Assembly: GCA_946541285.1 (NCBI GenBank)
Contig: CAMNJG010000003.1
Coordinates: 1-28,068, forward strand
Source of the DNA: an uncultured Clostridia bacterium
Lineage (GTDB): Bacteria > Bacillota > Clostridia > Peptostreptococcales > Anaerovoracaceae
Direction of reading: 5' to 3'
Length of the DNA: 28,068 nucleotides
A program made the translations under genes and the position numbers. Numbering within the stretch: position 1 is the stretch's first letter; every line of letters starts with the position of its first letter. The notes beneath the pieces are model-generated. The model was not told the origin of the DNA. It saw nothing but the letters and a program-made list of their open reading frames with translations, and searched no databases. This document shows, piece by piece, positions 14,877 to 22,337 of this stretch.

Positions 14877-15057
14877 CCCAGTCCCTCCTTCTGTACGGGC
14901 CCTGGTCGCCGTAGAATTCGTTCCTGTCCTTTTTCTTCCGGATTTCCCTCAGTTCCCTGAGGATCTGGTTCAGCGTAAACTGAATCGATACGAGGATCAA
15001 CAGGACAATGACCGTCACGACAATGATCATCCCGGTCCATGAATAATTCATGATCAT
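14869..15057 (-). CDS. Small single-pass membrane protein
   Basis: A 62-residue protein of unknown function. One strong membrane helix (about residues 8-30) is followed by an amphipathic, highly charged helix (QILRELREIRKKKDRNE) and a polar tail. A cytoplasmic basic C-terminus after an N-terminal anchor is the likely topology. ATG codons at 15057 and 15051 are both possible; TAGGAG upstream supports the first. The 3' end overlaps the SDR start by 8 bases, so the two are translated together. It begins just after the rpmF terminator, suggesting either read-through or a local promoter that I could not define. Confidence 0.7.
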   Translation of the reverse strand: MIMNYSWTGMIIVVTVIVLLILVSIQFTLNQILRELREIRKKKDRNEFYGDQGPYRRRDWDE

Positions 15058-15076
15058 CTTTCTTTTTTCTCCTAAG

Positions 15077-15103
15077 AAAAAGGACCGGCTTCACAGCCGG
15101 TCC
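15077..15103 (-). terminator. Terminator downstream of rpmF
   Basis: GGACCGGC (15082-15089) pairs with GCCGGTCC (15096-15103); on the minus strand five T follow. A 12-bp perfect palindrome (15108-15119) lies between it and the rpmF stop codon. Confidence 0.85.
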
Positions 15104-15137
15104 CAAGTCTGATATCAGATTCTAATATGCTTAAAAA

Positions 15138-15314
15138 TTAAGCTTCCAAAACATTCTTTCCGTCATAGTAGTTGCAGTTAGGGCAAACTCTGTGCGGAAG
15201 CTTAGGCTGGTGGCACTGAGGGCAGATTGATACGCCCGGCGCTACCATCTTCATGTTCTGCGACTTTCTCATATCTCTTTTCGATTTAGAGGTTTTCCTC
15301 TTAGGTACTGCCAT
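15138..15314 (-). CDS. rpmF: 50S ribosomal protein L32
   Basis: A 58-residue basic protein starting MAVPKRKTSKSKRDMRKSQ, typical of L32. It carries a zinc ribbon: CPQC (residues 31-34) and CPNC (44-47), so this is the zinc-binding form. L32 is a structural component of the large ribosomal subunit. The ATG at 15314 follows AAGGAGGTG at 7-base spacing, with a near-ideal promoter just upstream. In many Firmicutes a DUF177 (YceD) gene lies directly before rpmF and plsX after it; neither is present here. Confidence 0.97.
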   Translation of the reverse strand: MAVPKRKTSKSKRDMRKSQNMKMVAPGVSICPQCHQPKLPHRVCPNCNYYDGKNVLEA

Positions 15315-15353
15315 TCACAACACCTCCTTGTCTTTTAAAAGTCTAACAGAGAT

Positions 15354-15382
15354 AGTATATCAGCCGATACAGGTTCTGTCAA
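15354..15382 (-). promoter_or_regulatory. Sigma-A promoter of rpmF
   Basis: On the minus strand a perfect TTGACA (15377-15382), a 17-base spacer and TATACT (15354-15359) lie about 40 bases before the L32 start. It is one of the strongest promoters in the window, fitting a ribosomal protein gene. Confidence 0.88.
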
Positions 15383-15488
15383 CGGGATTTTCTTCCGGAC
15401 AAACGGAAACCTTTCCATAATGGTGATCGTTCCGCATCCGGCCGGAAACATAGGGATATCCGTAACAGGGTCCTGCAAACCAGCCGGC

Positions 15489-16679
15489 TTACAGAGCGGA
15501 AACGATCTCCGCAGTATCTCTGGCAATCATCAGTTCTTCATTGGTCGGTACAAGGAGAATCTTGACAGGGGAATCATCTGTGGAGAGAATTGTTTCGCCT
15601 GCCTTATTCTTTTCAGGATCGAGATGGATTCCGAGAATTTCGAGACCGTCACAGATCATGGCTCTCATACCTTCGTCATGCTCACCGACACCGGCTGTGA
15701 AAACAATCGCGTCTGCGCCGCCGAGCTGTACAAAGTAATCGCCGATATAGCCCTTGACTCTTCTCGCGTACATCCGGAGTGCCAGGTTCGCTTTGTCGTC
15801 ACCCTTCTCAGCCATATCGTCAACATATCTCATATCACTGTCGCCAGTCAGACCAACGAGACCGGATTTTTTGTTGAAGATGTTGAGAACTTCTGCTGCA
15901 GTCAGGTCCAGCTTGTCCATGAGGTAAGTAACGATCGTCGGATCGATATCTCCGGATCTTGTACCCATCACCAGACCGCCTACCGGGGAGAAGCCCATAG
16001 TGGTATCGATGGATTTGCCGTGATCGATCGCGCAGAGGCTCGCGCCGCTGCCGATGTGGCAGGAGATGATCTTGACATCTTCCGGCTTTTTGCCGAGAAC
16101 CGCAGGAGCTTCGATGGAGATAAATCTGTGGCTTGTTCCGTGGAATCCGTATTTTCTTACTTTGAAGTCTTCATAATATTCATACGGTACCGCATACATA
16201 TATGCTTCCGGCGGCATTGTCTGATGGAAAGAAGTATCGAATACCGCGACATTCGGGGTACCAGGCATTGCCTTTTCCGCTGCTTCTACACCAATGAGGT
16301 TTGGCGGATTATGAAGAGGTGCCAGAGGAATGAATTCCTGAATCGCGGCTTTCACATCTTCATCAATCAGTACAGACTTGGTGTACTTGTCTCCACCGTG
16401 AGTGATGCGGTGGCCGATACCGCCGATCTCGGAAGCGTCTTTGATCACGCCGATCTCAGGATCAGAGATGGTCGCAATGATCCGGGAAACCGCTTCGCCA
16501 TGATCATTGAATGTGAGACCTGTTTCCTTCAGTTTTTCTGCGCCGGTTCTCTCATAAGAGAAAGTAGATTCATCGCCATAAAGCTCACAGAGCCCTTTGC
16601 AAAGCATTTCTTCTGTCTCGGAATCGATGATCTGATACTTGACGGAAGAGCTTCCGCAGTTGATTACCAGTACCTTCAT
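15489..16679 (-). CDS. ackA: Acetate kinase
   Basis: A 396-residue cytoplasmic kinase that interconverts acetyl phosphate plus ADP with acetate plus ATP, the main energy-yielding step of acetate fermentation. The ASKHA-fold motifs are clear: INCGSSSVKY at the start, GHRITHGG, FDTSFHQTMP, GFHGTSHR, GTRSGDIDP and a C-terminal glycine-rich FTAGVGEHD. Length is normal. The ATG at 16679 follows GGAGG and the gene has its own strong promoter. Phosphotransacetylase (pta), its usual partner, is not adjacent. No clear terminator follows; the next minus-strand gene, rpmF, has its own promoter. Confidence 0.98.
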   Translation of the reverse strand: MKVLVINCGSSSVKYQIIDSETEEMLCKGLCELYGDESTFSYERTGAEKLKETGLTFNDHGEAVSRIIATISDPEIGVIKDASEIGGIGHRITHGGDKYTKSVLIDEDVKAAIQEFIPLAPLHNPPNLIGVEAAEKAMPGTPNVAVFDTSFHQTMPPEAYMYAVPYEYYEDFKVRKYGFHGTSHRFISIEAPAVLGKKPEDVKIISCHIGSGASLCAIDHGKSIDTTMGFSPVGGLVMGTRSGDIDPTIVTYLMDKLDLTAAEVLNIFNKKSGLVGLTGDSDMRYVDDMAEKGDDKANLALRMYARRVKGYIGDYFVQLGGADAIVFTAGVGEHDEGMRAMICDGLEILGIHLDPEKNKAGETILSTDDSPVKILLVPTNEELMIARDTAEIVSAL

Positions 16680-16744
16680 TAAATTTCCTCCATGTTCGAT
16701 TATGATAAAAGTGCATCAAATGCTGCTTTGAATTACAAATAAAT

Positions 16745-16773
16745 ATTATATGGTCAAAATCGGTTTTCGTCAA
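16745..16773 (-). promoter_or_regulatory. Sigma-A promoter of ackA
   Basis: On the minus strand TTGACG (16768-16773), a 17-base spacer and a perfect TATAAT (16745-16750) precede ackA by about 65 bases. It marks the gene as a separate unit from tmcAL just upstream. Confidence 0.87.
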
Positions 16774-16816
16774 TATCTGCCTGCCATCTAATGTACTGTT
16801 ACTGTTCTTTAACTGC

Positions 16817-18049
16817 TCACGTTCCCTTCTGTGCCCCGTAAGGTACGTAACGGATTTCCCCTCCGGTCAGGTCGCTGTCTCCGTGAAGCATCCGGTACAG
16901 GCCCGCTGCCCGGATCTCCAGTTCCAGGATCCGCCGGATCCGCGCATCATACCGGTCCGGACGTGCCAGATTGCTGAGTACCGGGACAGATGACGTTTTC
17001 CGCATCTTTTTCAGAAGTGTCCTGCCCCGGTCGCTGAAAGCCAGGACGCGCGCGCAGCCGGCCCCCCGTAACCACTGGAAATCTTCTTCTCTGAAATCCA
17101 TCAGCACATGGGTCAGGATCCGCATAATACGCGCTCTTGTATATCGCCGGGTTTTCACTTCATCGGCCAGAGCGGAAACAGTCTGCACGGATTCTTTTGT
17201 AACTGCAGCTTTGAGACGGTTCTCCAGTCCTTCCCCCGCCAAACAGATTCTTTTCAGTTCCTGGCGGTCTGCTGTCAGGAGCCGGTACTTCAACAGAGTG
17301 AACATCCGCCGTTCCACATCTCTGAACCGGGCAGGCATATCCGTTTCCGGAAAAGCATCCCTGAGTACGTTTGCCGTGGATTCCGGGACACAGGGAAGCG
17401 CGGCCAGGACACCCTGTGTCCGGATGTGCTGACGGATCTCCGACGCGGAAAGATACGGTTCCTCCGATGTTCCTGAGGCCGTGCTTTGCAGCCTGCGCAC
17501 CGGTACGGGAGTCAGGGACGCCCCGGTTTCCCGGCAGGCGCGGAGATACTCGCAGGCCAGCAGGTTATTGGGTTTCCGCAGGATTTCCGCGGCCTCCCGG
17601 CCTCCGAGTTGCTCTACCGAACGTGTCATTGCTTCCGGAAAAGACAGACCCCGTGACAGCTGCTCCCGGATCAGGGGTGACAGTTCTCCCTCACGCGACA
17701 TGATCGAAGCAGCACTGTTCAGCTGTTCCGGGTCATCTGTCTCACATCCGAACGAAATCGCCTCCACGCAGCCCGTCCCCGCCAGGATGCGGACTGCGCC
17801 CAGGGCGTACTCACGGGCACTGTTGACGGAATAGATATATGGCAGAGCCAGGACCAGATCTGCGCCTGCGTCCACAGCCATACGCGCCCGCGCGCGTTTA
17901 TCCACCAGCGAAGGCATGCCTCTCTGGAGGAAATCACCTCCAAGAACCACGACAACATACTCTGCTCCTGTTTTTTCCCGCGCCTGCCGCATCTGGTACA
18001 GATGTCCGCGGTGAAAGGGATCGTACTCTGCTACAATGCCGACGGTCAT
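16817..18049 (-). CDS. tmcAL: tRNA(Met) cytidine acetate ligase
   Basis: A 410-residue enzyme that uses ATP and free acetate to form N4-acetylcytidine at the wobble base of elongator tRNA(Met). The N-terminal nucleotidyltransferase fold shows GIVAEYDPFHRGHLYQM with the HxGH motif at residues 13-16. Most relatives read EYNPFH, so Asp10 is a small departure. Further family phrases are GGDFLQRG, RARMAVDAGADLVLALP and ILRKPNNLLACEYL. The ATG at 18049 overlaps the stop of the coiled-coil gene as ATGA, so it is the last gene of the rsmD operon. It lies next to ackA, whose product generates acetate, but ackA has its own promoter. Confidence 0.93.
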   Translation of the reverse strand: MTVGIVAEYDPFHRGHLYQMRQAREKTGAEYVVVVLGGDFLQRGMPSLVDKRARARMAVDAGADLVLALPYIYSVNSAREYALGAVRILAGTGCVEAISFGCETDDPEQLNSAASIMSREGELSPLIREQLSRGLSFPEAMTRSVEQLGGREAAEILRKPNNLLACEYLRACRETGASLTPVPVRRLQSTASGTSEEPYLSASEIRQHIRTQGVLAALPCVPESTANVLRDAFPETDMPARFRDVERRMFTLLKYRLLTADRQELKRICLAGEGLENRLKAAVTKESVQTVSALADEVKTRRYTRARIMRILTHVLMDFREEDFQWLRGAGCARVLAFSDRGRTLLKKMRKTSSVPVLSNLARPDRYDARIRRILELEIRAAGLYRMLHGDSDLTGGEIRYVPYGAQKGT

Positions 18050-18675
18050 GCTTCCTCTGACGGTTCACTTTCTTCCGTGAGTACCGGTGCTTCCACCGGC
18101 GCTTCTTCCACAACAGGCATCTCCATGCTTTCCATCACCGGCATTTCCATACTCTCCCCGGCATTCAGCTTCGCTGCCAGCGCGTTGATTTCCGAACGGT
18201 TCTGTTCGATGGTCACATCGATCTTCTGGAACATGGTCGACATTTCTTCATACATCTTCTGCGCGTAATTCGCGTTGAGGTCATTCATCCTCTTCTGGAA
18301 TGACGCGAACAGTTCATTGATATATTCATATGAGCCTTTTTTCAGACGCATGACGTTTTCTTCTGTCGCGCGCATGATATCATCCGCCCGTTTTTTGGCC
18401 CTGAGGGTGATATCATCGGAATCCACCAGCTGATCCGCCTTTTCCTTCGCGGTATTGACCAGTTTGTTGTACTCCGCGTGGGCATCATCAATAATCCGCT
18501 GCTGCTGATTTTTGATCCACTGCGCCTGCTGGATTTCCTCCGGCAGTTCATTTTTTATCTCCTTGAGGATATCTGAAATTTCATCCGGATCGACGATTAC
18601 CTTGCCGGTCAGCGGAAATCCGCCCGCGGAATCCAGAATATCTTCGATTTCCTTCAGCAGATCATTTATCTTCAT
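18046..18675 (-). CDS. Coiled-coil protein with repeat tail (ATPase subunit-like)
   Basis: A 209-residue acidic, almost wholly helical protein with no membrane segment. Residues about 1-45 form a short N-terminal region, residues 45-170 a long charged coiled coil. Such proteins are often labelled 'ATPase' or V-type ATPase subunit H/E-like, or compared with DivIVA, but no catalytic motif is visible. The tail (about 172-209) is low complexity: a doubled ESMEMPV followed by Pro, Val and Glu-rich sequence. The ATG at 18675 has GGGAGG at 7 bases and lies 14 bases inside the end of coaD. Its conserved place between coaD and tmcAL in related genomes is from memory. Function unknown; a scaffold role is only a guess. 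Confidence 0.72.
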   Translation of the reverse strand: MKINDLLKEIEDILDSAGGFPLTGKVIVDPDEISDILKEIKNELPEEIQQAQWIKNQQQRIIDDAHAEYNKLVNTAKEKADQLVDSDDITLRAKKRADDIMRATEENVMRLKKGSYEYINELFASFQKRMNDLNANYAQKMYEEMSTMFQKIDVTIEQNRSEINALAAKLNAGESMEMPVMESMEMPVVEEAPVEAPVLTEESEPSEEA

Positions 18676-19168
18676 CGCAAACCCTCCCTATGTGATTCTC
18701 TTCAATATAGCGGCGTACATTTTCCGGAACCAGGCCTTTTATACTGCCATTGAAGTAGATGATTTCCTTGGTCGCGCTCGAACTGAGATACGAGTGCTCA
18801 ATATTGGTCAGCAGGAACAGTGTCTCAAAGTCCTCATACAGATGTTTGTTCATATACGCTCTCGGTATTTCGGAGGTAAAATCCGGAATATCCCTCAGGC
18901 CTCTGACAATACAGGAAATACCGTGACTCCGGACATAATCGGCCAGAAAACCGGAAAAGTTGACAATTTCAATATTCTCAACTCCTGCGTCCTCAATGGC
19001 TTCTTTGATCAGCTTCCGTCTTTCTTCAACGGTCAGGAGCGGTACCTTCCCTGAGTTGGTCACAATTGCCACAACCAGGACATCACACAGTTTTGATGCT
19101 CTTTTGATAATATCAAGATGTCCGAATGTAAGAGGATCAAAGGATCCCGGATACATGAACTTCTTCAT
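18662..19168 (-). CDS. coaD: Phosphopantetheine adenylyltransferase
   Basis: A 168-residue enzyme that adenylates 4'-phosphopantetheine to dephospho-CoA, the penultimate step of coenzyme A synthesis. The nucleotidyltransferase motif PGSFDPLTFGH (residues 7-17) with TxGH is intact, as are VRGLRD and the C-terminal ATP-binding YLSSSATKEI. Length is normal. The ATG at 19168 overlaps the rsmD stop as ATGA and has AGGAGG upstream, so the pair is translationally coupled, as is common in Firmicutes. Confidence 0.97.
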   Translation of the reverse strand: MKKFMYPGSFDPLTFGHLDIIKRASKLCDVLVVAIVTNSGKVPLLTVEERRKLIKEAIEDAGVENIEIVNFSGFLADYVRSHGISCIVRGLRDIPDFTSEIPRAYMNKHLYEDFETLFLLTNIEHSYLSSSATKEIIYFNGSIKGLVPENVRRYIEENHIGRVCDEDK

Positions 19169-19722
19169 TTGAGTATTTCCTCCTGTTTTTCATATACTGA
19201 GACACGTACTTTCCCGTATTTCCGGTCACGGATTCTGTGCAGACAGTCCACGTCATCCGGAAGGATCTCTTCACGACCATGCTCCGCGACGACAATCCCT
19301 CCCTCCGGGAGGAGTCCGGATTCCGCCAGCCTGCTGAGACAGTCTTCCATCAGTCCCGCCCTGTACGGAGGATCCAGGAAAACAATATCCGCTTTATCAT
19401 GAATCCGGTTGATCGCGGAGGTATAATCTGCGCAGAGAATCACGGAACGTTCCTCCATCCCGCAGAGCCTGACGTTTTCTCTGACCATCGCGATACTCTG
19501 CCGGTCCCTGTCCGCGAAATAGGCGGTACGGGCTCCTCTGCTGAGCGCTTCCAGCCCCAGGCTGCCTGTCCCGGCAAACAGATCCACGACTACCGCGTCC
19601 GGTATGTACATCTGCAGCATACTGAATACAGCTTCTCTGACTTTTTCCGCCGTCGGTCTGACACTTTCATCCCGCGGTACAACGAGTTTTCTGCCTTTAA
19701 ACTCTCCGGCAATGATTCTCAT
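19165..19722 (-). CDS. rsmD: 16S rRNA (guanine(966)-N(2))-methyltransferase RsmD
   Basis: A 185-residue SAM-dependent enzyme that methylates G966 of 16S rRNA. It starts MRIIAGEFKGRKL, typical of the family, with RPTAEKVREAVFSML, the SAM-binding VDLFAGTGSLGLEALSRGA (about residues 46-64) and the catalytic DPPY. The ATG at 19722 is chosen over an in-frame start at 19800 because it follows AGGAGG and matches the family start; the upstream ATG lies within the promoter. First gene of the rsmD-coaD-coiled-coil-tmcAL operon. Confidence 0.95.
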   Translation of the reverse strand: MRIIAGEFKGRKLVVPRDESVRPTAEKVREAVFSMLQMYIPDAVVVDLFAGTGSLGLEALSRGARTAYFADRDRQSIAMVRENVRLCGMEERSVILCADYTSAINRIHDKADIVFLDPPYRAGLMEDCLSRLAESGLLPEGGIVVAEHGREEILPDDVDCLHRIRDRKYGKVRVSVYEKQEEILK

Positions 19723-19775
19723 GAATATTTCCTCCTGATAACATACACAGACATCACGGAGGATTCTGTGCATGA

Positions 19776-19799
19776 TGCTAAACTTATTCCATTTTAGCA
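19776..19799. repeat. Inverted repeat over the -10 region of the rsmD promoter
   Basis: TGCTAAA and TTTAGCA are separated by 10 bases. The repeat covers the -10 box and the expected start of the rsmD transcript. It could be a repressor operator or a 5'-end hairpin; no regulator is identified. Confidence 0.5.
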
Positions 19800-19819
19800 T
19801 GTCAGATAATATGTCACAA
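19791..19819 (-). promoter_or_regulatory. Sigma-A promoter of the rsmD operon
   Basis: On the minus strand TTGTGA (19814-19819), a 17-base spacer and TAAAAT (19791-19796) with a TG extended -10 element. Transcription should start near 19784, leaving a leader of about 60 bases. Confidence 0.75.
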
Positions 19820-19899
19820 CAAATAATTACGGAATCCCTGAGGAAATCTTAAAACACGCTGACTGTCCAGTGATCGGCCAGTCTTTCTCCGGAAAACTC

Positions 19900-21957
19900 T
19901 CAGATTCCCAGACTGGTGAGTGAGACGCTGCCGTAGCGTTCCAGCGCGGCCTGCTTCAGTGCCTGATGTTCCGGAAGGGACAGGGACGGGTCCTCCTGGA
20001 GCAGCCGGGACAGATCCTCTGAAGCTGCAGACAGGAGATCCGCGTTCTTTAGCAGATCCGCCACATGAAATTCCGGCAGTCCATGCTGGCGTGTTCCGAA
20101 AAAGTCACCGGGCCCCCGCATCTGCAGGTCTTTTTCCGCAGCAACAAAGCCATTATTTGTTTCCACCAGGATTTCCAGGCGTTCTCTTCCGGGACCTTCT
20201 TCCGCGTCGGTGATCAGAAAGCAGTAGGACTGTTCTGATCCGCGGCCGACACGTCCCCTCAGCTGATGGAGCTGCGCCAGTCCGAAACGTTCCGCGTTCT
20301 CAATGACGATAATGGTTGCCGCGGGCACATCGATTCCGACTTCAATCACGACTGTCGCGACCAGGATCTGTATCTCTCCCGACACAAAATTTCTCATGGC
20401 GGCTTCTTTTTCCGCGGGCTTCATGGCTCCATGGACCAGTCCCACAGTCAGGTTATCTCCCGCATACATGGCGGATAACTCTTCATATACACTCTCCGCG
20501 GAACGCGCATCGATGGCTTCTGAATCCTCCACCAGCGGAGCGACCACATATACCTGATGTCCTTCCTTCGCCTGTTTGGCGATCCGGCGGTACAGCTTTT
20601 CTCTGGAACTCTGATGGATCATTCTCGTTTCCACCGGTCGCCTGCCCGCCGGCAGTTCATCAATCACGGAGATATCCTGCTCACCGAACAGGACCACCGC
20701 CAGGCTCCGCGGAATCGGCGTCGCCGTCATCACGAGAATATCCGGATACGTTCCCTTTGCAGACAGGGAGACACGCTGGTTGACACCGAAACGATGCTGT
20801 TCGTCCGTCACCACCAGTCCCAGATTGGAAAAAACCACATCTTCCTGAATAAGAGCGTGGGTCCCCGTAACGAGATCAATCTCCCCCTCTGCCAGCTGGC
20901 GCCGGATCTGATCTTTTTCCGACTTTTTCTGACTTCCCATGAGACAGCCCACACGGATATGCATCGGCTCAAACAACTCACGGAATTTCCGGTAATGCTG
21001 CTCTGCCAGAAGCTCCGTCGGTGCCATCAGCGCCCCCTGGCAGCCGTTCCGGACCGCTTTATACAGAACCGCCGCGGCCACAGCGGTTTTTCCGGAACCG
21101 ACATCCCCCTGGAGAAGCCGCTCCATCTGCCGGTCCGCTTCCATGTCATTCTCGATTTCTCCGATCACCCGTTTCTGCGCCGGGGTCAGTTCATATCCCA
21201 GGGAATCCGCGAATTCCCGGACATAGTCATCATGCGGGAACGCAATCCCCCGCGCCCGCTCCTGATCCCGGTCCCGGCTGCCCCGCAGAAGCGCGATACC
21301 GGTCCGGAACAGGAGCAGTTCCTCATAAATCAGACGATATCTGGCAGCTGCCCAGGCCTTCCGGCCGGCAGGAAAATGAATGTTTTCCAGGGCGAAACGG
21401 CGGCCGGCGACCTTACGCTCCGCGAGAAGCGGTTCCGGTATAAATTCGCAGTCCTCTCCCAGTTCGTCCAGCGCCACCCGTACCAGCTCCCTCATCTGGT
21501 TCTGTGAGATCCCTTTTACGGTCTGATATACAGGCAGGATGCCCTGTGCTCCCGGATGGATGTCAAACGAAAGATCCGGATGATTCATCTGAAAGGTACT
21601 GCCGTTTCGTTCGAGCCTTCCATAAACCTGGCAGATCCTGCCCGGCCACGCATTTTTCAGAAAATACGAAGACACGAAAAATATGAGCTTCATACTCTCC
21701 GTGCCATCGGTGACTGTCATTTCTGTCATTTTCGTTCCACGTGCCTGCCGTTTCCACTCCCTGATTTGCAGGATCGTCACTTCCATCAGGTACTCCCGGC
21801 CCGGCACTGCTTCCGCGATTTTTGTAATCCGGGAGCGGTCCTGGTAAGCAATAGGAAAATGTGACAGGAGATCCGCCGTATCACAGATCCCGATTTTTCT
21901 CAGCGCTTCTCTTTTTTTCGGCCCGATCCCTCTGATTTCCGAAATATCCATCAGCAC
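19900..21957 (-). CDS. recG: ATP-dependent DNA helicase RecG
   Basis: A 685-residue helicase that remodels stalled replication forks and branched DNA. The N-terminal wedge/OB region includes IRGIGPKKREALRKIGI. The helicase core shows motif I GDVGSGKTA, motif II DEQH (VTDEQHRFGV), motif III TATPIPR and motif VI HQLRGRVGRG. The C-terminal phrase FFGTRQHGLPEF is characteristic of RecG. Two starts are possible: GTG at 21957, 5 bases after GGAG, or ATG at 21951, which shares a TGATG overlap with the asp23 stop. Length is normal. The gene is the last of a miaB-asp23-recG unit. Confidence 0.97.
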   Translation of the reverse strand: MLMDISEIRGIGPKKREALRKIGICDTADLLSHFPIAYQDRSRITKIAEAVPGREYLMEVTILQIREWKRQARGTKMTEMTVTDGTESMKLIFFVSSYFLKNAWPGRICQVYGRLERNGSTFQMNHPDLSFDIHPGAQGILPVYQTVKGISQNQMRELVRVALDELGEDCEFIPEPLLAERKVAGRRFALENIHFPAGRKAWAAARYRLIYEELLLFRTGIALLRGSRDRDQERARGIAFPHDDYVREFADSLGYELTPAQKRVIGEIENDMEADRQMERLLQGDVGSGKTAVAAAVLYKAVRNGCQGALMAPTELLAEQHYRKFRELFEPMHIRVGCLMGSQKKSEKDQIRRQLAEGEIDLVTGTHALIQEDVVFSNLGLVVTDEQHRFGVNQRVSLSAKGTYPDILVMTATPIPRSLAVVLFGEQDISVIDELPAGRRPVETRMIHQSSREKLYRRIAKQAKEGHQVYVVAPLVEDSEAIDARSAESVYEELSAMYAGDNLTVGLVHGAMKPAEKEAAMRNFVSGEIQILVATVVIEVGIDVPAATIIVIENAERFGLAQLHQLRGRVGRGSEQSYCFLITDAEEGPGRERLEILVETNNGFVAAEKDLQMRGPGDFFGTRQHGLPEFHVADLLKNADLLSAASEDLSRLLQEDPSLSLPEHQALKQAALERYGSVSLTSLGI

Positions 21958-22337
21958 TGAATCTCCAGATCACGGCGCGCGATCTTCCTGGAGCGGACAC
22001 CCGTCACCACCATGGTCAGGTCGCCGACCGACACACCGGTGATCATCCGGATCCGCTCTCTCAGCAGTCTGCCAAACTCATCCGCCGTAGCGCTGATGCT
22101 TTTGCCGAAATTGAGCACCACGTAAATCCTGAGATCAACACTGTAAGATTCTTCTGAAGGCAGTACTTCGATAAAATTCAGGCTTTCTTTCCCGGTTTCC
22201 TTCTGCCGGATGACTTTGCCCCTGGAATTCGTGACAGCGTATATTTCTTCTTTCTGCACGGCGGTATCCATGGCAATCATGGCAAAGACCTGCGGATCGA
22301 ATAACACGGTGCCTGTTTCATTTTTATACTGTATCAT
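21951..22337 (-). CDS. Asp23/Gls24 family protein (YloU-like)
   Basis: A 128-residue small soluble protein. The start (NETGTVLFDPQVFAMIAMDTA) and the C-terminal half (DLRIYVVLNFGKSISATADEFGRLLRERIRMITGVSVGDLTMVVTGV) fit the Asp23 alpha/beta domain. A Lys/Gln/Glu-rich middle (about residues 40-58) replaces the glycine-rich loop of typical members. In Firmicutes a YloU-like gene commonly precedes the fatty acid kinase gene (DAK, yloV/fakA) and recG; here recG follows directly and the kinase gene is absent. The ATG overlaps the miaB stop as ATGA. Confidence 0.8.
   Translation of the reverse strand: MIQYKNETGTVLFDPQVFAMIAMDTAVQKEEIYAVTNSRGKVIRQKETGKESLNFIEVLPSEESYSVDLRIYVVLNFGKSISATADEFGRLLRERIRMITGVSVGDLTMVVTGVRSRKIARRDLEIQC

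Noticed and set aside
14061..14960. A 299-codon open frame antisense to the SDR gene
   Set aside because: It starts inside the ddh terminator hairpin and is a shadow of a well-defined oxidoreductase gene.
15108..15119. 12-bp palindrome TCTGATATCAGA downstream of rpmF
   Set aside because: It lies between the stop codon and the terminator, and one such palindrome is expected by chance in a window of this size.
15420..16682. A 420-codon open frame antisense to ackA
   Set aside because: It mirrors the codon structure of acetate kinase, has no ribosome site and shows no recognisable family, whereas the opposite strand encodes a full-length, motif-complete AckA.
19861..19884. Hairpin GACTG...CAGTC as a recG terminator
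   Set aside because: The stem is short and interrupted, and only a delayed T4 follows on the minus strand. It is too weak to call.
20557..21507. A 316-codon open frame antisense to recG
   Set aside because: It lies wholly within the helicase gene, has no ribosome site and encodes Arg/Pro/His-rich sequence typical of a shadow frame.
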